Source: an uncultured SAR86 cluster bacterium
GTDB lineage: Bacteria; Pseudomonadota; Gammaproteobacteria; Magnimaribacterales; Magnimaribacteraceae
Assembly (NCBI GenBank): GCA_902574355.1
Contig: CACGNN010000008.1
Coordinates: forward strand, 1-58,605
DNA length: 58,605 bases
Direction: 5' to 3'
Part shown: positions 1 to 9,634 of the stretch, one piece after another
Layout: each line of letters begins with the position of its first letter
Numbering within the stretch: the first letter of the stretch is position 1
The notes under the pieces: model-generated
Told to the model about the DNA's origin: nothing
The model's database searches: none
The model's input: the letters and a program-made list of their open reading frames with translations, nothing else
Program-made: the position numbers and the translations under genes

Positions 1-197
1 TTATTAATTTTTCTATTGCTTATATCTTGCCCTGGAAATCCTTCGTCTTCATATCTCCATGCATCAAAAAGATTAGGTCCGAAGCCACTTTTTTTAATTG
101 ATTTGAGAAACTGTTTAGGGATAATTTGGTCAGTATCGATATTATCTCGATTTAATGGAACGGCCTGCCCTTTATGGTAAGTCGAGGTATTTTTCAT
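1..197 (-). CDS. leuD: 3-isopropylmalate dehydratase small subunit (partial, runs off left edge)
   Basis: About 65 N-terminal residues are present ([20 protein letters not shown]...), including the family signatures [20 protein letters not shown] and [12 protein letters not shown]. LeuD pairs with LeuC to isomerise 2-isopropylmalate to 3-isopropylmalate in leucine synthesis in the cytoplasm. Its ATG overlaps the leuC stop as ATGA, the usual coupling for the two subunits. The C-terminal two thirds lie outside the window. The identification is firm because of both sequence and position. Confidence 0.95.
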   Translation of the reverse strand, partial: MKNTSTYHKGQAVPLNRDNIDTDQIIPKQFLKSIKKSGFGPNLFDAWRYEDEGFPGQDISNRKIN

Positions 198-1588
198 AAT
201 AAATACTCCCTCACATCTACAAAATGTCCTTCAACAGCTGAAGCTGCTGCTGTGACAGGAGATACAAGATGAGTTCTTCCTCCATAGCCTTGTCTACCTT
301 CAAAATTCCTATTTGAAGTAGAGGCACAATGCTCACCATCTCCAAGTTGATCTGGGTTCATGGCTAAGCACATTGAGCAACCAGGGGCTCTCCATTCAAA
401 GCCTGAGTCAATAAATATTTTATCTATACCTTCATCTATGGCCTGTTGAGAAACAAGACCCGAACCAGGAACTACAATAGCTCTCTTAATTGATTCAGAA
501 ACCTTCTTGCCTTCAAGCACTTTTGCTGCTTCTCTTAAATCTTCTATTCGTGAGTTTGTACACGAACCTATAAAAATCTGATCTAGCTTAATATCTTTTA
601 TTTTTTTCCCAGGTTCAAGGTTCATATAGCTCAGAGCATGTCTAACAGATTCGCTATTAGGCTCAGGTATTACACCATCAATATCACTGACCATTTCTGG
701 TGAAGTTCCCCAAGTAACCTGAGGTGCTATAAAAGATCCATCAATTTCTATCTCTTTATCAAATTGAGCTTCGCTATCGCTGACAAGATCTTGCCATTGC
801 TCTTTTGCTACCAACCATTGTTCTCCTTTTGGGGTAAATGGCCTATCTTTAATATAAGCTTCAGTTGTTTGATCATATGCTACAAGTCCTGCCCTAGCTC
901 CAGCTTCAATTGCCATATTACATACAGTCATTCTTCCTTCAATTGACATATTTTCGATGACTGAACCAGCATATTCTATGGCATAACCAGTTCCTCCTGC
1001 GGTTCCAATTCTTCCAATAACTGCCAATGTAACGTCCTTCGGAGTGACACCTTCTTGCAGCTCACCTGAAATGTTAACCCTCATATTTTTTAGTTTTGAG
1101 GTTTTCAAACATTGAGTAGCTAAAACGTGTTCCACTTCGGAAGTACCAATACCCATTGAAAGCGTCGCTAATGCCCCATGAGTAGAGGTGTGAGAATCTC
1201 CACAAACAATTGTCATGCCGGGTAAAGTTAATCCTTGTTCAGGCCCAACCACATGAACTATGCCCTGGCGTTTATCATGAATATCAAACTGCAGTATTTC
1301 ATGCTCTTTGCAATTATCATCTAACGTAACCACTTGAAGTTTTGATACTTCATCATTTATACCAGCTATTCCCTTGTCTCTGTCAGTTGTAGGAACATTA
1401 TGATCAGGTGTTGCGATATTAGCTGATATTCTCCAAGGCTTACGGCCAGCTAATTTCAATCCTTCAAATGCTTGAGGGGATGTAACTTCGTGAATCAAAT
1501 GTCTATCTATATATAAAAGATAGGTTCCGTCTTCTCTTTGAGAGACCTCATGAAGATTCCATAGCTTATCGTATAGGGTGAATGACAT
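194..1588 (-). CDS. leuC: 3-isopropylmalate dehydratase large subunit
   Basis: A 464-residue aconitase-superfamily protein, normal length for bacterial LeuC. It carries the [4Fe-4S] ligand regions [12 protein letters not shown] (near residue 343) and [15 protein letters not shown] (cysteines near 404-407), plus the conserved [16 protein letters not shown] stretch. It forms the heterodimeric isomerase with LeuD, which follows with a 4-base overlap. It starts 7 bases after aroC, so aroC-leuC-leuD is probably one transcript. No strong Shine-Dalgarno sequence is visible before the ATG, consistent with translation being carried over from aroC. Nothing looks damaged. Confidence 0.97.
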   Translation of the reverse strand: MSFTLYDKLWNLHEVSQREDGTYLLYIDRHLIHEVTSPQAFEGLKLAGRKPWRISANIATPDHNVPTTDRDKGIAGINDEVSKLQVVTLDDNCKEHEILQFDIHDKRQGIVHVVGPEQGLTLPGMTIVCGDSHTSTHGALATLSMGIGTSEVEHVLATQCLKTSKLKNMRVNISGELQEGVTPKDVTLAVIGRIGTAGGTGYAIEYAGSVIENMSIEGRMTVCNMAIEAGARAGLVAYDQTTEAYIKDRPFTPKGEQWLVAKEQWQDLVSDSEAQFDKEIEIDGSFIAPQVTWGTSPEMVSDIDGVIPEPNSESVRHALSYMNLEPGKKIKDIKLDQIFIGSCTNSRIEDLREAAKVLEGKKVSESIKRAIVVPGSGLVSQQAIDEGIDKIFIDSGFEWRAPGCSMCLAMNPDQLGDGEHCASTSNRNFEGRQGYGGRTHLVSPVTAAASAVEGHFVDVREYLL

Positions 1589-1595
1589 AAGATTA

Positions 1596-2684
1596 TTATG
1601 AGATATCAGGGATTTCAGTTACGACATCAGCATTTTGAGCTCTGTTCCTCAAAAAGTGGTCCATTATAACTAACGCAGTCATAGCCTCGGCTATTGGTGT
1701 TGCTCTAACCCCTACACAGGGATCATGTCTTCCTTTGACTTGAATCTTTTTGGATTCACCCCCCGAATCTATGGTCTGGCCTTCTTTGTTGATACTTGAA
1801 GTAGGTTTCAAGGCGATAGAGAGTTTTATTTCTTGGCCAGTACTTATGCCTCCTGAAATTCCACCTGAGTTATTTGACAAATAACCCTCTGAAGTCATTT
1901 CATCCCTCGATTCCGAACCTTTTGAATCTATAAGATCAAAGCCCTTTCCTATCTCAAAACCTTTAACAGCATTAATACTCATAAGGCCTTTTGCTAAGTC
2001 TGCCTCAAGCTTATCAAAAACAGGTTCTCCTAAACCTATAGGCATATTAGTGACTGAGACTTCTATTTTTGCCCCCACTGAGTCACCGTCTTTCCTTAGT
2101 TGATCAATTAAATCTTCGATAGAAGTCAAAACTTCAAGATCTGGGCAAAAGAAAGGATTGAGACTAATCTGTGAAGAATCAAAATTAGATATAGTAATAG
2201 AACCTATTTGAGATAAGTATCCTATGATTTTGATATCCAGTTTTTCGCTTAAGTATTTTTTAGCTATTGCTCCTGCTGCCACACGCATAGCAGTCTCTCT
2301 AGCTGACGACCTTCCTCCTCCTCTGTGGTCTCTTATTCCATATTTTTTTGAATAAACGTAATCTGCATGAGAAGGCCTAAAAACATCTTTGAGTTGATCA
2401 TAGTCCTTAGATTTTTGATCCTTATTTCTAATAAGTAAACCTATAGGTGTTCCAGTTGTTTTGCCCTCGAAAACACCAGATAATATTTCTACTTCGTCAT
2501 CTTCTTTTCTTTGAGTTGTATACTTAGAGGATCCAGGTTTTCTCTTATCTAGTTCCTTCTGAATGTCTTCTTCACAAAGCTCTAATCCAGGTGGGCAGCC
2601 ATCAACGATACAGCCAAGGGCTACTCCATGACTTTCACCAAAAGTGGTCACAATAAAAGAGCTTCCGAAAGAATTCCCTGACAT
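1596..2684 (-). CDS. aroC: Chorismate synthase
   Basis: A 362-residue protein with the family N-terminus ([21 protein letters not shown]) and the signatures [20 protein letters not shown] and [18 protein letters not shown]. It makes chorismate from 5-enolpyruvylshikimate-3-phosphate using reduced FMN, the last step of the shikimate pathway. Length and motifs are complete. It leads the aroC-leuC-leuD group. A perfect minus-strand TATAAT at 2716-2721, about 32 bases upstream of the ATG, could be its -10 element. Confidence 0.97.
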   Translation of the reverse strand: MSGNSFGSSFIVTTFGESHGVALGCIVDGCPPGLELCEEDIQKELDKRKPGSSKYTTQRKEDDEVEILSGVFEGKTTGTPIGLLIRNKDQKSKDYDQLKDVFRPSHADYVYSKKYGIRDHRGGGRSSARETAMRVAAGAIAKKYLSEKLDIKIIGYLSQIGSITISNFDSSQISLNPFFCPDLEVLTSIEDLIDQLRKDGDSVGAKIEVSVTNMPIGLGEPVFDKLEADLAKGLMSINAVKGFEIGKGFDLIDSKGSESRDEMTSEGYLSNNSGGISGGISTGQEIKLSIALKPTSSINKEGQTIDSGGESKKIQVKGRHDPCVGVRATPIAEAMTALVIMDHFLRNRAQNADVVTEIPDIS

Positions 2685-2804
2685 TTTCTTATCTTATTAC
2701 GTAATTCGCGGTGCGATTATAGAATTTTTGAACAATTTAGGTATTAAATTTGATATTTATTTAAAAACCTCCAAAATACTCGAAAAAAAAATTATTGAAT
2801 TTTT
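2685..2804. promoter_or_regulatory. Divergent intergenic region between aroC and the HAD gene
   Basis: This 120-base AT-rich gap lies between divergent genes, so it must hold both promoters. On the minus strand TATAAT at 2721-2716 is a perfect -10 hexamer for aroC, but no good -35 stands at 16-18 bases. On the plus strand TTGAAC at 2728-2733 could be a -35 for the HAD gene with only a weak -10. I see no operator, riboswitch or RNA gene. Confidence 0.4.
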
Positions 2805-3446
2805 ATGATAAAAGCAGTTTTTTGGGATTTCGGAGGAGTAATTACTAGTAGTCCTTTTGAGTCATTTAATAGGTTTGAAAAAGAAAATGAATTACCTTTA
2901 GATTTCTTAAGATTAGTCAATTCTACGAATCCTAACTCTAACGCATGGGCTAAATTAGAGAGGAACGAGTTAAATTTGGATGAATTTGATAAGCTTTTTT
3001 ACAAAGAAAGTAGTGAGCTTGGTCATTCAGTCAAAGGTAAAGATGTAATTGCTCTCCTGAAGGGTGAAGTAAGGCCTGACATGATACGAGCTCTGAAAAA
3101 AATTAAAGGGAATCTTCTGCAAGCTTGTCTAACAAATAATATTCAACCTATGGGAAAAGAAAACTTTGAAGGTAATGTTTCTGCCTCAGGCAAGCATGAT
3201 GAAGTAATGAAAATGTTTGATTTTGTGTTTGAATCAAGCAAGGAAAATGTTAGAAAGCCTGATCCAGAATTTTATTTACGAGCTTGCGAAAGAGGCGAAG
3301 TCAATCCAGCAGAAGTTGTGTTTCTTGATGACTTAGGAATAAACCTGAAACCTGCCAAAAAATTAGGAATGAAGACGATTAAAGTTATAAATTCCAGTGA
3401 AGCGTTAACTGAGTTAGATAGCTTGATAGATATTAAACTTTTTTAG
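2805..3446 (+). CDS. HAD-superfamily hydrolase, ACAD10/EPHX2 N-domain type
   Basis: A 213-residue HAD-like protein. Motif I is WDFGGVIT, with the nucleophile Asp8 but Gly10 where most HAD phosphatases have a second Asp. Motif III/IV regions are visible as NVRKPDPEFYLRA (conserved Lys) and VVFLDDLGINLKPAKKLGM. The DxGG form and the DDLGINLKPA stretch match the HAD domain seen in ACAD10 and the N-terminal half of soluble epoxide hydrolase. The substrate cannot be told from sequence. It stands alone on the plus strand, diverging from aroC and converging on yqhA with one base between them and no visible terminator hairpin. Confidence 0.85.
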   Translation: MIKAVFWDFGGVITSSPFESFNRFEKENELPLDFLRLVNSTNPNSNAWAKLERNELNLDEFDKLFYKESSELGHSVKGKDVIALLKGEVRPDMIRALKKIKGNLLQACLTNNIQPMGKENFEGNVSASGKHDEVMKMFDFVFESSKENVRKPDPEFYLRACERGEVNPAEVVFLDDLGINLKPAKKLGMKTIKVINSSEALTELDSLIDIKLF

Positions 3447-3447
3447 A

Positions 3448-3960
3448 TTAATAAACTTTTGATTTAGAAGTAACATAATCCATTAATGCAAGTAAAACTC
3501 CAGAGAGAATGAACACAACATGAACAATAATCATCCAAAAGATCTCTCTATCGCTTATTTGAGATAAATCCATAAAGGCTGCTAATAAATTTATTCCGGA
3601 AATAGTAACAATTGAAGCGACTAATTTTAACTTCATCTCACTAAAGTCCACTCGACCCATCCAAATTGGTTTATCTTCGCTCTCATCAGCTACATGTAGC
3701 TTAGAAACGAAATTTTCATAACCAGCAAAAATTATCATGAGAACTAAATTACCCACCAAAATAAGATCTACTATATTTAAAACAAATAACATAATCCCTT
3801 TGACATCTTGTTCAAGAATTACAGGTAAATAGACGATAGTATCTTGAATAACTTTCATTGTTATAAACAAAAGTGACAGGCAAAGAACCAAGTAAATAGG
3901 TGCAAGAAGCCACCTACTTGCGAAAATAAGACTCTCTAGATAATGTTCTAATTTACTCAT
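3448..3960 (-). CDS. yqhA: UPF0114 (YqhA-like) integral membrane protein
   Basis: A 170-residue protein with about four membrane segments (roughly residues 15-37, 57-80, 109-130 and 140-162). It shows the UPF0114 signatures FASRWLLAPIYLVLCL near the N-terminus and a loop after GYENFVSKL. The family occurs widely in proteobacteria and its biochemical role is unknown to me. It starts 5 bases after prpD, so it is probably the last gene of the thrH-prpBCD unit. The family is not otherwise known as part of propionate metabolism, so the link may be only transcriptional. Confidence 0.88.
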   Translation of the reverse strand: MSKLEHYLESLIFASRWLLAPIYLVLCLSLLFITMKVIQDTIVYLPVILEQDVKGIMLFVLNIVDLILVGNLVLMIIFAGYENFVSKLHVADESEDKPIWMGRVDFSEMKLKLVASIVTISGINLLAAFMDLSQISDREIFWMIIVHVVFILSGVLLALMDYVTSKSKVY

Positions 3961-3965
3961 TTGTG

Positions 3966-5414
3966 TTATTCAGCTATGAAGAGGTTCATAAACTCAGGTA
4001 CTGAGGTAGTCTCTAGACTTTCCTGATCTAAACATAATGACAAAATTTCCTGGGACCTCTGATCTGAAAATTGAGTAGCTAGATTTCGTTCAAATTTCTC
4101 TACAAGCAAGGGAATACCTTGCTCTCTTCTTCGTCTGTGACCAATCGGATATTCGACTTCAATCTTTTCCGTTGACGAGCCATCTGTAAAGAATATTTGA
4201 ATTGAATTAGCGATAGACCTTTTATCAGCTTCTAAATATTCTTGTGAATATCTATTATCTTCTTCAATAAACATTTTCTCTCTCAATTGATCTACTCTTG
4301 GATCTGAAGCCACATCATCCTCATAATCTTCAGCAACGAGATCTCCCTTTAGTAGTCCAATAGCAGTCATATATTGGAGACAGTGATCTCTATCAGCTGG
4401 ATTATTTAAAATGCCTTCTTTACTGATAATCCTTATGGCTGATTCGTGTGTCGTAATTAAAATTTTCTCGATTTCATCAAACTTTTCTTTGACCTGCTCA
4501 TGCAGAATGACTGCCGCCTCAACGGCAGTCTGTGCATGGAATTCTGCCGGAAAGGAGATCTTGAATAAAACATTTTCCATGACATACGAATTGAAATCTC
4601 TTGGTAGGCTGAAAGAATTTCCTTTAAATTGCACATCATAGAAACCCCAAGTTGGAGCAGTAAGAACACTTGGATAGCCTATTTGTCCTTTTTGAGTCAA
4701 TAAAACTAACTGCAAAGCTCTGCTTGTAGCATCTCCTGCTGCCCAAGATTTTCTAGGTCCTGCATTCGGAGCATGCCTATAGGTTCTTAAACTTTGTCCG
4801 TCTACCCAAGCTTGTGATAATGCATCTATTGTTTGATCTTTATTCAATCCAAACATAGAAGATATAACTGCCGTTGAGGCAACTTTTACTAAAACAACAT
4901 GATCTAAGCCAACTCTGTTGAAACTATTTTCTAATGCCAAAACACCCTGTATTTCATGTGCTTTGATCATATTAGTTAAAACATCTTTCATAGATAAAGG
5001 TTCTTTTCCCTCTGCCAGATTCTTTTGAGAAAGATAATCAGCTGCTGCTAAAATACCACCTAGGTTATCTGATGGATGTCCCCACTCTGCAGCTAACCAA
5101 GTATCATTAAAATCTAACCATCTAATTATTGCACCTATGTCCCAAGCTCCTTTTACAGGATCTAATACATGCTTAGTCCCAGGCACCCTGACGCCGCCAG
5201 GGACTTGAGTGCCTTCGATGTAAGGCCCCAGTAAATTCTTACAATCAGGGAAAGTAAGAGCTAAAAGTCCACATCCTAAGGTATCCATTAAACAGTTTCT
5301 TGCTGTATTGTAAGCTTCAGAACTTTCAATATCCTTATTTAAAACATATTCGGCTATTTTAACTAGTACGTCATCCGGATTAGGACGTACGTTTGTTTCA
5401 ACGTTTCCAGACAT
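3966..5414 (-). CDS. prpD: 2-methylcitrate dehydratase (MmgE/PrpD family)
   Basis: A 482-residue protein, essentially the length of E. coli PrpD. Conserved stretches include [20 protein letters not shown], the substrate-region motif [26 protein letters not shown], and [16 protein letters not shown]. It dehydrates 2-methylcitrate to 2-methyl-cis-aconitate in the cytosolic methylcitrate cycle. It follows prpC by 14 bases. Because a full PrpD is present, the alternative AcnD/PrpF route is not needed, and neither of those genes is in the window. Confidence 0.95.
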   Translation of the reverse strand: MSGNVETNVRPNPDDVLVKIAEYVLNKDIESSEAYNTARNCLMDTLGCGLLALTFPDCKNLLGPYIEGTQVPGGVRVPGTKHVLDPVKGAWDIGAIIRWLDFNDTWLAAEWGHPSDNLGGILAAADYLSQKNLAEGKEPLSMKDVLTNMIKAHEIQGVLALENSFNRVGLDHVVLVKVASTAVISSMFGLNKDQTIDALSQAWVDGQSLRTYRHAPNAGPRKSWAAGDATSRALQLVLLTQKGQIGYPSVLTAPTWGFYDVQFKGNSFSLPRDFNSYVMENVLFKISFPAEFHAQTAVEAAVILHEQVKEKFDEIEKILITTHESAIRIISKEGILNNPADRDHCLQYMTAIGLLKGDLVAEDYEDDVASDPRVDQLREKMFIEEDNRYSQEYLEADKRSIANSIQIFFTDGSSTEKIEVEYPIGHRRRREQGIPLLVEKFERNLATQFSDQRSQEILSLCLDQESLETTSVPEFMNLFIAE

Positions 5415-5428
5415 AATTTTCCCCTTGG

Positions 5429-6553
5429 TTAACGATCAGACATATCGACCCAGACAGAGTTATCCGGTCCGATGTACTCTTCACTTGGACGGATAATTCT
5501 ATTATCCGCTCTTTGCTCCATGATATTAGCAGCCCAACCCGAGGTTCTGCCTATAACAAACAATGGAGTGAATATTGAAGTAGGTATGCCTAGATAGTTG
5601 TAAGCAGAGGCCATAAAGAAGTCAGTATTAGCAAACATTCCTTTTTCGTTATCCATCACTCTTTCTATTTCGTCGGAAACTTCAAAAAGTGTAGTATCAC
5701 CATTTAATTTCGAAAGTTTTTCTGACCAAACTTTAATAATCGCATTCCTAGGATCTTCAGTACTGTAAACAGCATGCCCAAAGCCCATTATTTTTTCTTT
5801 TTTAGCAAGCAGATCAAGGACTCCTGCTTTAGCCTCTTCTCTGCTGGAGTATTTTTCAATCATTTCCATTGCGGCTTCATTTGCACCGCCATGCAACGGT
5901 CCTCTTAAAGTTCCAATTGCACCTGTAATGCAAGAGTGCATGTCAGATAATGTTGAAGCACAAGTTCTAGCTGTAAAAGTAGATGCATTAAAACCATGTT
6001 CAGCATAAAGTATCAACGAAACATCAAGTGCTCTAGCATGCTCTTCAGAAGGTTCTTTTCCTGTGAGTAAAGATAAAAATTGACCTCCAATAGTAGGATG
6101 ATCTGTTACGGTTTCAACTCGAACTCCATCATGAGAATATCTGTACCAATATGTAATTATTGAAGCAAAAGAAGCCATTATCCTATCAGCTATTTCATTC
6201 TGATTAGAGAAGTCACCTTCTGGTTCTAAATTTCCTAACATAGAGCAACCAGTCCTCATAACATCCATCGGGTGCGCTTCAGCAGGTATTCTTTCCAAAA
6301 CCTCTTTAAGTTCATCCGGCAGATTTCTGTATGATTTTAGTTTAGATGCATATTGATCATATTCAGATTGATTTGGTAAGTTTCCATACAACAGCATATA
6401 CGCAACTTCTTCAAAAGAAGCTTTTTCAGCGAGCTCCTCTATGGCATAACCTCTATAAGTTAAACCTTTTCCTTCTTTTCCTACAGTTGAAAGGGCAGTC
6501 TTACCTGCTACTTGCCCTCTTAAACCTGCTCCATCTAACTTCTTCTCACCCAT
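5429..6553 (-). CDS. prpC: 2-methylcitrate synthase
   Basis: A 374-residue citrate-synthase-fold enzyme with the triad His221 ([11 protein letters not shown]), His260 ([15 protein letters not shown]) and Asp311 ([15 protein letters not shown]). It condenses propionyl-CoA with oxaloacetate. The short length and the [18 protein letters not shown] sequences fit PrpC rather than the longer housekeeping GltA, and the position between prpB and prpD supports this. It starts 13 bases after prpB. Some relaxed activity with acetyl-CoA is usual in the family. Confidence 0.96.
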   Translation of the reverse strand: MGEKKLDGAGLRGQVAGKTALSTVGKEGKGLTYRGYAIEELAEKASFEEVAYMLLYGNLPNQSEYDQYASKLKSYRNLPDELKEVLERIPAEAHPMDVMRTGCSMLGNLEPEGDFSNQNEIADRIMASFASIITYWYRYSHDGVRVETVTDHPTIGGQFLSLLTGKEPSEEHARALDVSLILYAEHGFNASTFTARTCASTLSDMHSCITGAIGTLRGPLHGGANEAAMEMIEKYSSREEAKAGVLDLLAKKEKIMGFGHAVYSTEDPRNAIIKVWSEKLSKLNGDTTLFEVSDEIERVMDNEKGMFANTDFFMASAYNYLGIPTSIFTPLFVIGRTSGWAANIMEQRADNRIIRPSEEYIGPDNSVWVDMSDR

Positions 6554-6566
6554 TTAATTTCCTAAT

Positions 6567-7439
6567 CTAATTTTTAAATAGCTCGTCTAATTTATTTTCG
6601 AACGAATGATAATCTAGTACGTCATAAAGTTCATCTCTAGTTTGCATATTTTTTAATAGACTTTCTTGATTATCAGACGTTTTAATTTCTTTAAATACTT
6701 CTTCAGCAGCCTTACTCATTGCTCTAAATGCGGTAAGAGGATAAAGGACCATATCTACCCCTGACTGACTTAGCTCTTCGCAACCAAAAAGTGGAGTCTT
6801 TCCAAACTCTGTGATATTTGCAAGGATAGGTATTTTCACATGTTTCTTAAGTTCCCTATACTGTTCTAGTTCGATAAAAGCCTCAGGGAAGAGAGCATCT
6901 GCTCCTGCTTCTTGATAAGCTATAGCCCTTTCTATGGCGAGATCAAGGCCTTCATTTGCAAGCGCATCTGTCCTTGCCATTACAACAAAATCATTATCTA
7001 TCTTGGCATCTACTGCAGCTTTGATTCGGTCTATCATCTCTAAGGTAGAAACAATCTCTTTGTTTGGTCGATGACCACATCTTTTCTGGGAAACTTGATC
7101 CTCTATATGCAGTCCAGCAGCTCCATAGTTGATAAAAGACTTTACAGTTCTTGCAATATTAAATGCACCACCCCAACCAGTATCAGCATCAACCAATAAA
7201 GGAACTGAAGTTACATTTGTAATCCTTTCTACATCTATTAGAACATCTTGAAGAGAAGAAATACCTAGATCAGGAACTCCTAAACTAGAAGCAGCTACTC
7301 CACCGCCTGATAAGTATATGGCATTATGACCCTCCTTTTCCGCTAACAAAGCTGAATAGGCATTTATCGTACCAACTATCTTTAGGGGATTATTATTTGC
7401 AATGGCCTCTTTAAGTTTTTTTCCTTGAGATTGACTCAT
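6567..7439 (-). CDS. prpB: 2-methylisocitrate lyase
   Basis: A 290-residue isocitrate-lyase-superfamily protein with the metal-binding VDADTGWGG (Asp85, Asp87) and catalytic [10 protein letters not shown] (Cys121). It splits 2-methylisocitrate into pyruvate and succinate, closing the methylcitrate cycle. The start is the ATG at 7439: it has a strong GGGAGG Shine-Dalgarno about 8 bases upstream. A TTG five codons further up would place that ribosome-binding site inside the gene and is rejected. With the ATG start, thrH ends 1 base before this gene's start, so the two do not overlap. Confidence 0.96.
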   Translation of the reverse strand: MSQSQGKKLKEAIANNNPLKIVGTINAYSALLAEKEGHNAIYLSGGGVAASSLGVPDLGISSLQDVLIDVERITNVTSVPLLVDADTGWGGAFNIARTVKSFINYGAAGLHIEDQVSQKRCGHRPNKEIVSTLEMIDRIKAAVDAKIDNDFVVMARTDALANEGLDLAIERAIAYQEAGADALFPEAFIELEQYRELKKHVKIPILANITEFGKTPLFGCEELSQSGVDMVLYPLTAFRAMSKAAEEVFKEIKTSDNQESLLKNMQTRDELYDVLDYHSFENKLDELFKN

Positions 7440-7440
7440 A

Positions 7441-8055
7441 TTAAGTCCTCCCAATAAAAGAAGAATTTTCTATCAGGAGATTCTTCAAATCTTCATGACT
7501 TTCAACACTTTCAATTTCTTTAAACTCGTCTCTTATGTGTTTCGGAGCTTGAAAAAAAACACCTAAATCTGCTTCTTGAAGCATTTGAACATCGTTATAA
7601 GAGTCACCAGAGGCAAATACTTTAAATTTCATATCTTTTAATCCTTGAACCACTTTCTTCTTATTCTCTAACTGTCTCAAGGTATAGCCTTTTAATTCAT
7701 TATTTTCTATATCTAAATAATGACAGTTAATAGAAGGAGTGCCAAGTTTTCTAAGTAAAGGCCAGGCCAGCTCGTAAAAAGAATCAGAGACAATAGTTAG
7801 CTGAAAGTTATCTCTTACCCAATCAATAAATTCTCTGGCCCCATCGAAAGGCTCCATTTTATCGACTAAAGATTGAATTTCTAAGAAGGATAAACCAAGC
7901 GACTGAACTAGATCGATTCTCATATCCATAAGTTCGGAATAATCTTTAAGATCTTGGGTCGTTAATTTAAATTGCTCTTCTCCAGTGTATTCAGCTACTT
8001 CAGCCCAAATTTCAGGTATTAATACACCTTCAAGATCAAGACAGACATGTTCCAT
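7441..8055 (-). CDS. thrH: Phosphoserine phosphatase / homoserine phosphotransferase ThrH
   Basis: A 204-residue HAD enzyme closely resembling Pseudomonas ThrH (205 residues). Shared features are [18 protein letters not shown] with nucleophile Asp7 and Glu9, [18 protein letters not shown], and [18 protein letters not shown]. ThrH dephosphorylates phosphoserine and can pass the phosphate to homoserine. I chose the ATG at 8055 because it matches the family N-terminus; a GTG at 8070 would add five unconserved residues. It is the first gene of the thrH-prpBCD-yqhA unit, with a perfect -10 hexamer and a palindrome just upstream. Confidence 0.93.
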   Translation of the reverse strand: MEHVCLDLEGVLIPEIWAEVAEYTGEEQFKLTTQDLKDYSELMDMRIDLVQSLGLSFLEIQSLVDKMEPFDGAREFIDWVRDNFQLTIVSDSFYELAWPLLRKLGTPSINCHYLDIENNELKGYTLRQLENKKKVVQGLKDMKFKVFASGDSYNDVQMLQEADLGVFFQAPKHIRDEFKEIESVESHEDLKNLLIENSSFIGRT

Positions 8056-8069
8056 CGTAGTTATTCCCA

Positions 8070-8094
8070 CTCAATGATTGAGATGGTGATTATA
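8070..8094 (-). promoter_or_regulatory. Putative promoter and operator of the thrH-prpBCD-yqhA unit
   Basis: On the minus strand a perfect -10 hexamer TATAAT lies at 8094-8089, and transcription should start near 8082. Over that start point sits a perfect 13-base palindrome, CTCAATGATTGAG (8070-8082, 6-base arms, 1-base centre). No convincing -35 is visible at 16-18 bases, which fits a promoter that needs an activator. The methylcitrate operons of other proteobacteria have dedicated regulators, but none is encoded in this window, so the factor is unknown. Confidence 0.45.
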
Positions 8095-8106
8095 CATTTT
8101 TTGAAT

Positions 8107-8985
8107 TTAAATTCTCGAATTAAAATTGATCACTTGACCGGTAGGGACTTCTAAACAGGCTGACTTACAATTTTCAATTTGATCATCAAAGAATATATCT
8201 GCTCCAAAGTCTTTTAAAAAACTAGTTTTATCCATACCACCTAAAAAAAGAGATTCATCTATCCTAATTTTCCATTCTCTTAGAGTTTTAATAACTCTTT
8301 CATGGGAAGGAGCCGATCTAGCAGTTACCAAGGCAATCCTCACAGGACATTTGGCTCGAGGAAAACTCTGCTGAACTTTATAAAGTTCTCTCAAGAAAGA
8401 CTTAAATGGACCTCCACTTAATGGATTATCAGCTAGATTTTTTTCATTCTTATTGAAAGCTTCTAAGCCATACTCATCAAATATTTTTTGAGATTCTTCA
8501 GAAAAAATAACTGAGTCTCCATCAAAAGCTACCTTAAGTGTTTCATTATCAACTTTAGAGTTTCTTGAAGGCATTATCCTAGCAGAAGCAATTCCACTGT
8601 TTATAGACGACTTACAGTCTTCAAATTCAGTTGAAAGGAATAGATGCACTCCAAAAGATTTTGCATACACGTGCGGACTATTTCCTCCACAAAAAGCTGC
8701 TTTCTCGATATCAAGACCATGATGCTGAATAGAATTGAAGATTCTCAAACCGGTATCAGCAGTATTTCTGCTTAGTAAAAAAACCTCAACTAACTTTTTA
8801 TCTCTAAATTGGTTGTTTAAATTTAATAACTTTTTAACTAAAGAAAAAGCCTGACCAGGCTTTAAAGGGCAATTTTCTTTTACTATCTGGTACTCTTTAT
8901 ATGCTTCAAGTCCATTATTCTTAAATATCAAATGACTTGAATCTAAATCAAAAAGCGCTCTAGAAGTAATTCCAATCTTCAACAT
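8107..8985 (-). CDS. Cytosolic 5'-nucleotidase family protein (PF06189 type)
   Basis: A 292-residue protein. Its order of motifs matches bacterial members of the NT5C1-like family: IGITSRALFDLDSSHLIF near the N-terminus, VEVFLLSRNTADTGLRIFNSI, then VAFDGDSVIFSEES and ALVTARSAPSHERVIKTLREW. It should hydrolyse nucleoside monophosphates. The frame stays open 108 codons further upstream, but that extension is antisense to lexA and not family-like, so the ATG at 8985 is used. It diverges from lexA; the LexA operator ends 17 bases from this start, so it may be SOS-regulated. That regulation is an inference. Confidence 0.88.
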   Translation of the reverse strand: MLKIGITSRALFDLDSSHLIFKNNGLEAYKEYQIVKENCPLKPGQAFSLVKKLLNLNNQFRDKKLVEVFLLSRNTADTGLRIFNSIQHHGLDIEKAAFCGGNSPHVYAKSFGVHLFLSTEFEDCKSSINSGIASARIMPSRNSKVDNETLKVAFDGDSVIFSEESQKIFDEYGLEAFNKNEKNLADNPLSGGPFKSFLRELYKVQQSFPRAKCPVRIALVTARSAPSHERVIKTLREWKIRIDESLFLGGMDKTSFLKDFGADIFFDDQIENCKSACLEVPTGQVINFNSRI

Positions 8986-8987
8986 GA

Positions 8988-9022
8988 TTGCATAATACAA
9001 TATACTGTATATAATTACAGTA
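8988..9022 (+). promoter_or_regulatory. lexA promoter with consensus LexA (SOS) box
   Basis: TACTGTATATAATTACAGTA at 9003-9022 differs from the E. coli LexA consensus by two central bases and has the essential CTG-N10-CAG. TTGCAT at 8988-8993, a 16-base spacer and a perfect TATAAT at 9010-9015 form a sigma-70-type promoter whose -10 lies inside the box. Repressor binding would block RNA polymerase directly. The box ends 6 bases before the lexA ATG and 17 bases from the divergent 5'-nucleotidase start. Confidence 0.9.
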
Positions 9023-9028
9023 ATTATT

Positions 9029-9634
9029 ATGAAAAATCTAACTAAAAGACAAGAAGAAATTTTAAATTTAATCAAATCACATATATTGGATTTAGGATTT
9101 CCTCCTACTAGAGCAGATATATCGAGATCTTTGGGTTTTAAATCTCCTAATGCTGCAGAACAACATTTAAGGGCAATTGAGAAGAAAGGTTTCATAAAGA
9201 TTTTATCCGGAGCTTCTAGGGGAATAGTTCTAAATGATTCTGAGAATGACCAAATACCTGTAATTGGCTTAGTTGCTGCTGGAGGTCCAATCTTAGCTGA
9301 AGAAAACATTGAAAAGACTATTCCCAGATCAAATAACCTTCTTTCTAGTGATATTGACTACTATTTGAGAGTAAAAGGAGACAGTATGGTTGACATAGGC
9401 ATATTTGAAGAGGACTTAATTGGGGTAAGTAAATCTGCAAATACGAAAGTTGGATCTGTTGTGGTTGCAAGAATTAATAATGAAGTTACAGTTAAAACCC
9501 TAATTGAAATGTCTCAAAATAAAGTTGTGCTAAGACCGGAAAACCGGAAATATGATGACATTATTGTAAATCCGCAAGTTGAGGAGCTTGCTATTGAGGG
9601 CTCATGTATAGCTTTGCTAAGAGAAAGTATTTAA
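9029..9634 (+). CDS. lexA: SOS-response repressor/autoprotease LexA
   Basis: A 201-residue LexA. Residues 1-65 form the winged helix-turn-helix (TKRQEEILNLI, PPTRADISRSLGFKSPNAAEQHL). The cleavage site is Ala84-Gly85 (LVAAGGPIL), with catalytic Ser119 (KGDSMVDIGI) and Lys156 (EVTVKTL), the same numbering as E. coli LexA. RecA filaments trigger its self-cleavage after DNA damage. An almost perfect SOS box sits directly before the gene, so it represses itself. The predicted transcription start leaves only about 6-8 bases before the ATG and no Shine-Dalgarno is visible. Its 3' end overlaps the topA 3' end by 4 bases. Confidence 0.98.
   Translation: MKNLTKRQEEILNLIKSHILDLGFPPTRADISRSLGFKSPNAAEQHLRAIEKKGFIKILSGASRGIVLNDSENDQIPVIGLVAAGGPILAEENIEKTIPRSNNLLSSDIDYYLRVKGDSMVDIGIFEEDLIGVSKSANTKVGSVVVARINNEVTVKTLIEMSQNKVVLRPENRKYDDIIVNPQVEELAIEGSCIALLRESI

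Noticed and set aside
8986-9309. A 108-residue N-terminal extension of the 5'-nucleotidase
   Set aside because: It lies antisense to lexA and across the SOS box, and the family begins at the KIGITSRALFDLD region.
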